From assembly GCF_009695605.1 (NCBI RefSeq), contig NZ_VUNQ01000007.1, forward strand, positions 42,527-106,526: 64,000 nucleotides of DNA, written 5' to 3'. This stretch comes from Tissierella pigra (GTDB lineage Bacteria > Bacillota > Clostridia > Tissierellales > Tissierellaceae). Numbering within the stretch: position 1 is the first letter of the stretch; each line of letters begins with the position of its first letter. Position numbers and translations under genes: made by a program. This document shows, piece by piece, positions 58,883 through 64,000 of this stretch. The notes under the pieces were generated by a model. That model had not been told where the DNA came from. It saw only the letters and a program-made list of their open reading frames with translations, and searched no databases.

Positions 58883-60205
58883 TCAATAGCTTATATCCTT
58901 CCTATTAAATAAATAATTTCCCAGTAAAACTACTATTAATATACTTGCTACTTGTATAAGTGTAAGAGATAATAATGTAAAATTGGATGCACCACTTATT
59001 ATGTTTCTTGTTTCTAACGCAAGTAGTGGATTAGGTATTTTAGGAAAATACTTATATACCAAATATAATCCTCCTATAAATCCAACACCTACTACCATAG
59101 AAATAGATTTTTTATTGGTCATAGCTGATATATATATTGTTATAGCAAGTATAAATATAACAAATAATATCAGCTCCAAAGAATAAATCAGTAACACTTT
59201 CCAAAATGGAAAATATACAACTTTATCAAATAATTTTGTTACTAAGTCTACTACATCAAAAATTACTGGACCTAATTTACTTCTCCAAAACAACATACTA
59301 TTTTGTTCTTTATCTATATTCATTCCATCATGGCGAAATTCTGTCCATTGATTATTAGTTGTTAGAATTGGCATTTTTAAAGAGTGTGAATCTGTGTATA
59401 TTCCAGCAAATATACATATCAAAATAATTGTGATTATTATAGCTGGAACTATTGCAACTATATTTGATATGATTTTCTTTTGTAAATATGTATGTCTTTT
59501 AAATGGTTGAGATAGTATATTTCTTGATATATGAATTCTATGTTCTTCACTAACTGTATCGTAGGTTAATAGAAGTATAAATAGAATAATAGATACAGGT
59601 ATGATTTTATCCATGATTTTATATAAAAACACCATATTATTGGCACTATGATCCTCAACATATGGAATTCCCAAGTTGTAACAGGTATATAAATATTGTA
59701 AATGAGTAAGCCAATATTTAAAATTAACATTGGTATTAATAGCTGATGGTTTATCAATATCAAACTCTTCCCCATTATTATCTGGATATTCAATATCTGG
59801 ACTTATATCTTCCCATATAGGTCTTGCAATTGGCTCTATATATTCTCTTTGTTCAAGATGAGAATATAGGTTTAAATCTAAAATTTTCACCATCATTTCA
59901 TATTTATAAGCCTCTGTATAGTTTCCATTTTCAATATTCTTCATTGCCAACTCTGCACTTTTAAAAGCCAAGTTAAAATCTGGTATATATATTCCATCTT
60001 TTTTATATAGTGATAATACAAATTCTGTCCTTTCCTTACCCTTAATCACATTAATAGAATTACTTATTCCTATAGTACTTCTATTATTAAAATCCTCTAA
60101 TTTAAGATTATTTAATTCACTAATACAAACAAAAATAATAGCCACTATTAGAATAAAAAATACTTTCTTATTTAAAACTTGCCTTATTCCATAACTCTTT
60201 AACAT
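58883..60205 (-). CDS. Tandem ABC-2 permease, copy 6 (first of the array)
   Basis: A 440-aa paralogue, promoter-proximal in the array. The extracytoplasmic part has SINVIKGKERTEFVLSLYKK and FDIDKPSAINTNVNFKYWLT (like copies 4/5), while the late block NIDKEQNSMLFWRSKLGPVI follows copy 3. It is thus a visible mosaic of two lineages. It lies 184 nt downstream of the precursor peptide gene, across a structured spacer. Confidence 0.88.
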   Translation of the reverse strand: MLKSYGIRQVLNKKVFFILIVAIIFVCISELNNLKLEDFNNRSTIGISNSINVIKGKERTEFVLSLYKKDGIYIPDFNLAFKSAELAMKNIENGNYTEAYKYEMMVKILDLNLYSHLEQREYIEPIARPIWEDISPDIEYPDNNGEEFDIDKPSAINTNVNFKYWLTHLQYLYTCYNLGIPYVEDHSANNMVFLYKIMDKIIPVSIILFILLLTYDTVSEEHRIHISRNILSQPFKRHTYLQKKIISNIVAIVPAIIITIILICIFAGIYTDSHSLKMPILTTNNQWTEFRHDGMNIDKEQNSMLFWRSKLGPVIFDVVDLVTKLFDKVVYFPFWKVLLIYSLELILFVIFILAITIYISAMTNKKSISMVVGVGFIGGLYLVYKYFPKIPNPLLALETRNIISGASNFTLLSLTLIQVASILIVVLLGNYLFNRKDISY

Positions 60206-60228
60206 GATTTCCCCCTTTCTCCAAGATC

Positions 60229-60358
60229 CAATAATAGGGAGGATGGATACAGCTAATTAATAGTGAATAACTTATCTTATACTTGATTGCATCAAACCTT
60301 TAGTTAATCACTATAATCATGTTCCATCCTCATAAATATTATATCCTAGCCTATTATT
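60229..60358 (-). promoter_or_regulatory. Structured spacer between precursor gene and permease array
   Basis: Three sets of complementary segments nest: AATAATAGG with CCTATTATT, GAGGATGGA with TCCATCCTC (an 18-nt bulge on one side), and an inner AGTGA-AACT pairing (60262..60272 with 60302..60312). In RNA this makes a stem-loop of about 130 nt ahead of copy 6. There is no T-run, so it is not a plain terminator. It may set the ratio of peptide to transporter expression or hold a processing site. Confidence 0.5.
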
Positions 60359-60389
60359 CTACTAATTTCCATATCTCTTACTTTTTCTA

Positions 60390-60572
60390 TTATAATGACG
60401 ATGGTCTAACTCCTGACCAAGCTTGTTCTCTCATTGGTTGTATCCACTTCATAGCTAGAGTTGTACGTTGAGTTCGATCAATTCCACAGGTACAATTTTC
60501 TCTAGTATCGCAATAACAGTCTGCCATTATGTTCTTAAAACTATTAGTTCTTTTCTCTTCCCTTCTATTCAT
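60390..60572 (-). CDS. RiPP precursor peptide, Cys-containing (CLI_3235/Clo7bot-like)
   Basis: A 60-aa peptide from ATG 60572, which follows GGGAGGGATTTTA. A charged leader (MNRREEKRTNSFKNIMA) is followed by a short Cys block, DCYCDTRENCTCGID (CxC-x5-CxC at residues 19, 21, 27 and 29). The C-terminal half is Cys-free and Trp/Arg-rich (MKWIQPMREQAWSGVRPSSL). Placement directly after a radical SAM maturase and its partner identifies it as the substrate. The layout of leader, Cys block and tail resembles, from memory, TIGR04065-class clostridial peptides. Likely product: thioether-crosslinked peptide; inference. Confidence 0.75.
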   Translation of the reverse strand: MNRREEKRTNSFKNIMADCYCDTRENCTCGIDRTQRTTLAMKWIQPMREQAWSGVRPSSL

Positions 60573-60595
60573 TAAAATCCCTCCCAATAATTTAT

Positions 60596-61639
60596 CTATA
60601 TGCAATCAAGTTTATAAGATACTATATTACTAACCCAAGAATCCAATATATTCCTTTCAAGTGAATCTGCATAAATCACATTATCTGAAATGTCTATATC
60701 ATGCAAAAGTTTGTCATCTGAAATATTTCGAAATTCTGCTTCTGGCAATATATCCATTCTTGTCTGCTGAAATTTATAAAATTCATTAGTTACAATAAAA
60801 TAATCCACATCTATATTGAATGATTTTGATAAATATTTATTTACAATTTCCCTATACTCATTATCATATAATGTAAAAGGCACTACATTGAAGTAAAAAT
60901 CAGGTTTGATTGACTGCATTACTGACCAAAGATGAATTCCAAAGTCATTCATAAAAAATTCATCAGTTCTCATCATTCCTCCTGGTATATCTATAATTAT
61001 AAAATCAGGATTCAATGTCATCTCTATTGCTTTTAATTTCATATTGAGTTCATAAATTTCACCTGTAGAAACTCCTGTGAATTGTTGAAAGTTCGTACCA
61101 AATAATGGTAATGCAATAGATTGATTGCTTGGATTATCAGATAGCATAACTACTTTATTTCCATTTTTCTCAAGTTTTGCTTTTAACACCGATGCAATAA
61201 TACTAGTATATATAGATTGATAAAATCCAGAAACTGCAATAACAATAGGTCCTATACTCTCTGAAAATTTGATATTTAAAGATATTAAATTATTGGTTAC
61301 TCCATTGATTAATTCTGCATCTTCATATTTAATATCGCTTAATTTTCTAATAAAACTTTTCTTGTATTTTTCAGTAAATGACTGCAATCTTTTCTCCAAA
61401 AGCTGATTATCCTCATAACCTAAATCATTGAAAAATATATTCTCCTTCATTGATAGATTTTCCAATGACCCAATAGTTTCAAATGAACCCTTTATATTTA
61501 AAATCTCGCCTAAATTTTGTCCATTTAAAGGTGACAATTCATCTGTATAATAAGATATAGATTTATCAGTATATTTATAGTAATATGCTAAGGGCATACA
61601 ATGTTTATTTACTGGGTATAACTGTAGTTTATTGTCCAT
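60596..61639 (-). CDS. Peptide maturation system protein (TIGR04066-like)
   Basis: A 347-aa soluble protein from ATG 61639, overlapping the maturase stop by 11 nt. It begins MDNKLQLYPVNKHCMPLAYY. The middle has an NTPase-like (ParA/MinD-like) layout: PIVIAVSGFYQSIYTSIIAS in the P-loop position but without a classical GKT, VVMLSDNPSNQSIA and DFIIIDIPGGMMRTDEFF. I associate this gene position and size with the TIGR04066 family found only beside clostridial rSAM peptide maturases. Biochemical role unknown. Confidence 0.65.
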   Translation of the reverse strand: MDNKLQLYPVNKHCMPLAYYYKYTDKSISYYTDELSPLNGQNLGEILNIKGSFETIGSLENLSMKENIFFNDLGYEDNQLLEKRLQSFTEKYKKSFIRKLSDIKYEDAELINGVTNNLISLNIKFSESIGPIVIAVSGFYQSIYTSIIASVLKAKLEKNGNKVVMLSDNPSNQSIALPLFGTNFQQFTGVSTGEIYELNMKLKAIEMTLNPDFIIIDIPGGMMRTDEFFMNDFGIHLWSVMQSIKPDFYFNVVPFTLYDNEYREIVNKYLSKSFNIDVDYFIVTNEFYKFQQTRMDILPEAEFRNISDDKLLHDIDISDNVIYADSLERNILDSWVSNIVSYKLDCI

Positions 61640-63032
61640 AATATCCATACCTTTCATTAAAATTAATAATATCGTGTAATATGTTATCAAATCCAGCTCT
61701 TATTTGGTTACATTCATTTTCTAATTGTTCTTCATTACCAGATATGCAACCTTCATATTTTTTTATACATCCATCACAATGTCTAAAAGCAAAGCAATTT
61801 ATACATTTATCCTTTGATAGATTATGAATATTCAATATGAATTTTGCTTTCTCCAGATTAAATCCTTCTTCTATATTTCCGATTACATTTTCTTCTACAG
61901 TTTCACTGATACGCTCACAAGGAAAGAAATTACCATTTATATCTACCATCCAGCGTGTTGCTCCTGGAATACATGGTCCCGAAGGACATATATTTTTAGA
62001 AAATCCCCATTTTTCATCAAATCCATTTATTATTCTTTCAAATAATGAGTTGAATAAAGGCATTCCAAGTTGATATGAAACTCGATCCGAAAGATTATTT
62101 CCTTCAAATAAAAACTTACCCATCTCCTCCTTATATTGATAGTAACTCTCCATGAATTCATCAGAAAAATGGTTTTTAATAGATTTATAAGTATCATCTA
62201 AAACTGTAGACTGAACTTTTATCTTTCTCATAGCTTCATTGATATTGAAAAGCTCTGCATACTTATCAAGACTAAATCTAGGGTCAATTACCATGTTGAT
62301 AGTAGTTCTATTAAACAAATCAGGGTACTCCCTATAAATAATCTCTATATTCTCCATAACCTTATTAAATACACTATCTTTGACATTAGCAAAAACTCGA
62401 TTTGCATCATTTATTTCTTTTGGACCATCAATACTTATGACTAAATCAAAATTATTATCATTTAAGAACTCCAATATCTCTCTATTCATTAAAGTAGCAT
62501 TGGTGGTTATTGTAAAGCTAAGGAGCTTGTCCTGTATCAAATTATGTGCATAGTCTACAACTGATTTCATAGTATCAAAAGCAAGGAGAGGTTCTCCTCC
62601 ATAGAATCCAATTGTAATCTTTTCACTATCTATGGAATGTGCGTAGAGATAGTCAATAGCTTTCTTAGCTAAATCAATATCCATATATTTCTTTTTATGT
62701 AGACGATTTACATTGTCGTTTCCAGTATAAGGACAATATGAACACCTAAGATTACAATCTTGTGTTATTTGAAGGGTTACTAATGAAAGTTTTCTATTTA
62801 GATAATATTCCAAACTATCCGTAAGAGGATGACAGAATTCTTCAATATTTATATCTCTAAAGAAGCCATCCTGCTGAAGATTTCTATACTCTTCTCCAAT
62901 AACATCATCATTTGAAACTTCTTTTTTTTCTGAAATCAAATCATATAATCCCCTGGAAATTTTGCGATAAGTGTCCCTTTGAGCATCATAAACATAATAT
63001 TTCCCATTTTGTTCCCATACCTTATTAATCAA
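61629..63032 (-). CDS. Radical SAM/SPASM peptide maturase (CcpM-like)
   Basis: A 467-aa enzyme. The TTG at 63032, seven bases after AAGGGGGA, gives an N-terminus INKVWEQNGKYYVYDAQRDT, a RiPP-recognition-like wing. The radical SAM motif is TQDCNLRCSYCPY (Cys at about residues 93, 97 and 100), followed by GFYGGEPLLAF and ISIDGPKE. The SPASM region contains NICPSGPCIPGATRWMVDIN, GNFFPCERI and CINCFAFRHCDGCIKKYEGC, enough Cys for two auxiliary 4Fe-4S clusters. Such enzymes form Cys thioether or C-C crosslinks in peptides. Family memory points to TIGR04068 (Cys-rich peptide maturase). First gene of the operon. Confidence 0.88.
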   Translation of the reverse strand: MINKVWEQNGKYYVYDAQRDTYRKISRGLYDLISEKKEVSNDDVIGEEYRNLQQDGFFRDINIEEFCHPLTDSLEYYLNRKLSLVTLQITQDCNLRCSYCPYTGNDNVNRLHKKKYMDIDLAKKAIDYLYAHSIDSEKITIGFYGGEPLLAFDTMKSVVDYAHNLIQDKLLSFTITTNATLMNREILEFLNDNNFDLVISIDGPKEINDANRVFANVKDSVFNKVMENIEIIYREYPDLFNRTTINMVIDPRFSLDKYAELFNINEAMRKIKVQSTVLDDTYKSIKNHFSDEFMESYYQYKEEMGKFLFEGNNLSDRVSYQLGMPLFNSLFERIINGFDEKWGFSKNICPSGPCIPGATRWMVDINGNFFPCERISETVEENVIGNIEEGFNLEKAKFILNIHNLSKDKCINCFAFRHCDGCIKKYEGCISGNEEQLENECNQIRAGFDNILHDIINFNERYGYYGQ

Positions 63033-63201
63033 AAATTTTCCCCCTTCCATTTTTAACCTCATAAAGTTAAAAAATCTAAAGTTATCTAAATATAAATTAT
63101 CTACCCTATCATAACCTTTATATATTTTTTTACTTAATCAATTATCAGCTAAATATATATGAAGAATTCTGTATTAAATTAATATTCTGACTTTGGTTTT
63201 A

Positions 63202-63230
63202 ATTTAATCATACGCAAATATCCATGTCAA
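63202..63230 (-). promoter_or_regulatory. Promoter of the radical SAM RiPP operon
   Basis: On the minus strand TTGACA (63225..63230), a 17-nt spacer and TTAAAT (63202..63207), about 170 nt upstream of the TTG start at 63032. Confidence 0.6.
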
Positions 63231-63239
63231 CAGATTTAT

Positions 63240-63275
63240 TTATACAAATTTCGACACCAGCAGAAATTTGTATAA
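63240..63275. promoter_or_regulatory. Operator-like inverted repeat upstream of the RiPP promoter
   Basis: Perfect 13-bp arms starting TTATACAAATTTC and ending GAAATTTGTATAA, separated by 10 nt. It lies 10 bp upstream of the -35 box. A second smaller repeat, TCCAAATT/AATTTGGA, is at 63445..63466. Otherwise 63276..63660 has no coding signal. Confidence 0.5.
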
Positions 63276-63660
63276 TGATTACCATATATATAATCCTCTA
63301 CTTTCCCTTTAGTGGTCAATTCCCTTAAGTTATTTTTATTATGGTACATACAGCCAGTTAAATTTACTGTAAATAAAATAATTACAATTTATATAGTTAT
63401 TTTTCTCCTATTATTTATATTTCCTAATATTAGTAACCGATAAATCCAAATTTATTAGAATTTGGACTTATTAAGCTGCTGATGATACAATCTTTCTAAC
63501 ATTTATTCACACTATTGATTTTATTTAAAATCATATTAACATAATCTTCCAATAATTTGTTAATTATTGCACCAATAGTATGTATTTTTGTACCAATGGT
63601 AAAATAAAGGAACCATTTAGTAATAAAAATTTTATGATTTAAATTTCACCTAAAAAAAGA

Positions 63661-63696
63661 GCTATTTCATAACTAATTTAATAGTTATGAAATAGC
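63661..63696 (-). terminator. Terminator after the 54-aa protein gene
   Basis: Perfect 15-bp arms (GCTATTTCATAACTA and its complement), 6-nt loop, followed on the minus strand by TCTTTTTTT. Confidence 0.88.
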
Positions 63697-63700
63697 CCCA

Positions 63701-63865
63701 TTATTTCTTATTTTCCTTTAACTTTTTTTCATCCTTATCTGAAGAGAGTCCTACATTATTTTTCATTTCTTCATTATCTACTACTCCAATTTCTCCAGCG
63801 AATTCATAGCTCATAGCCTTAAAGAAATTCTTATCAATAGTATCTTTACTTTGTTTATCTTTCAT
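63701..63865 (-). CDS. 54-aa charged small protein
   Basis: ATG 63865 follows AGAGGTGATAAAG. The product begins MKDKQSKDTIDKNFFKAMSY, continues EFAGEIGVVDNEEMKNN and ends in a Lys-rich tail. It is soluble, very charged and lacks Cys. Size and composition recall small spore or stress proteins of clostridia, but I cannot name the family. It has its own terminator and is not part of the RiPP operon. Confidence 0.7.
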   Translation of the reverse strand: MKDKQSKDTIDKNFFKAMSYEFAGEIGVVDNEEMKNNVGLSSDKDEKKLKENKK

Positions 63866-64000
63866 CTTTATCACCTCTTTAAATCAAGTAGTATTTTTCA
63901 ATACTTCTGATTAATTTTTTATTATTTTAGTAGATCATTTTAAGCAAAATAATTTTATTTTACATGAAATGTCTATTTTAATCCTCACTTAATAAAAGTA

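Larger units (their letters stand above)
52035..60205 (-). repeat. Six-copy tandem array of permease genes (about 1.37-kb unit)
   Basis: Gene ends fall at 52035, 53400, 54763, 56137, 57511 and 58883, giving periods of 1363-1374 bp. The spacers (22-42 nt) are themselves repeated, with a GATTTCCCCC-type ribosome binding site region and TTAATTAGCAGAGCTATT. Conserved segments are the first 35 residues, the membrane core and the last about 100 residues. The variable segment is mostly residues 40-165 and about 275-330. Confidence 0.95.

Noticed and set aside
53500..59186. Plus-strand 61-85-aa ORFs opposite each permease copy
   Set aside because: Antisense shadows of the conserved C-terminal coding block with no ribosome binding sites.
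52718..59793. Repeated 69-75-aa same-strand ORFs inside the permease genes
   Set aside because: They recur only because the six genes are similar in DNA sequence. They lie wholly within the main frames, lack ribosome binding sites, and start at different points.
63445..63466. TCCAAATT/AATTTGGA hairpin as a terminator
   Set aside because: No gene ends nearby on either strand and there is no T-run; noted only as part of the intergenic region.

Overview
The window is low-GC DNA from an anaerobic Firmicute of the Clostridia/Tissierellia type. The evidence is AT-rich codon use, strong AGGAGG-type ribosome binding sites with frequent TTG/GTG starts, a single-chain pyruvate:ferredoxin oxidoreductase, an FprA-type flavodiiron protein, a GrdX-type protein linked to Stickland glycine reductase, and the whiA-yvcK-rapZ-murB neighbourhood. 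Nearly everything is on the minus strand. I see no rRNA, tRNA or CRISPR array.

Layout, left to right. 1-8.5 kb is a core block: dnaE (cut by the window edge), grdX-like, whiA, a NUDIX hydrolase, an M42 aminopeptidase and a conserved hypothetical gene on the plus strand, then yvcK, rapZ, a PHP phosphoesterase and murB. 8.6-16.6 kb is an accessory island that reads as a RiPP cluster. In transcription order it holds a 55-aa peptide ORF (15503..15670), an ABC ATPase, two ABC-2 permeases, a YcaO protein, a peptide-arginase-like (UPF0489) protein and an S41 lipoprotein protease. An internally deleted IS982-family element with intact ends and a 7-bp target duplication sits between the last two genes. 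Degenerate IS3 and MATE remnants and a 45-bp direct repeat lie at the island's edges. 16.7-19.1 kb holds a second ABC exporter with a 31-aa leader ORF, a good promoter and tandem operator-like repeats, then a small membrane protein. 19.1-35 kb is metabolic: nifJ, pspC-like, uvrC, a flavodiiron protein, aminopeptidase P, an EutH-like transporter and a complete oligopeptide ABC operon (A-B-C-D-F). 35-49 kb holds a dead ppsA fragment, tldD/tldE flanked by two small hydrophobic duplicated proteins, a CYTH protein, nagB, a phosphoesterase, a YhaO/YhaN-like nuclease pair, a putative metallopeptidase, a degenerate PfkB protein, an Fe-alcohol dehydrogenase and an MBL hydrolase.

49-63 kb is the most striking region. 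One minus-strand operon starts with a radical SAM/SPASM peptide maturase. It is followed by a partner protein of the type found in clostridial CLI_3235/Clo7bot cassettes, a 60-aa Cys-containing precursor (CxC-x5-CxC), six tandem paralogous ABC-2 permeases of about 440 aa, a seventh related permease, a cyclophilin-like lipoprotein and a single ABC ATPase. The six-copy array has a period of about 1.37 kb. Two copies are nearly identical, and the others look like mosaics whose variable parts lie mainly in a large predicted extracytoplasmic domain. A plausible reading is that the maturase and partner modify the peptide, and the ATPase serves a set of alternative permeases for export, sensing or immunity. 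Two separate RiPP-like loci in one window, one of them with a permease amplification, are the main discovery candidates.
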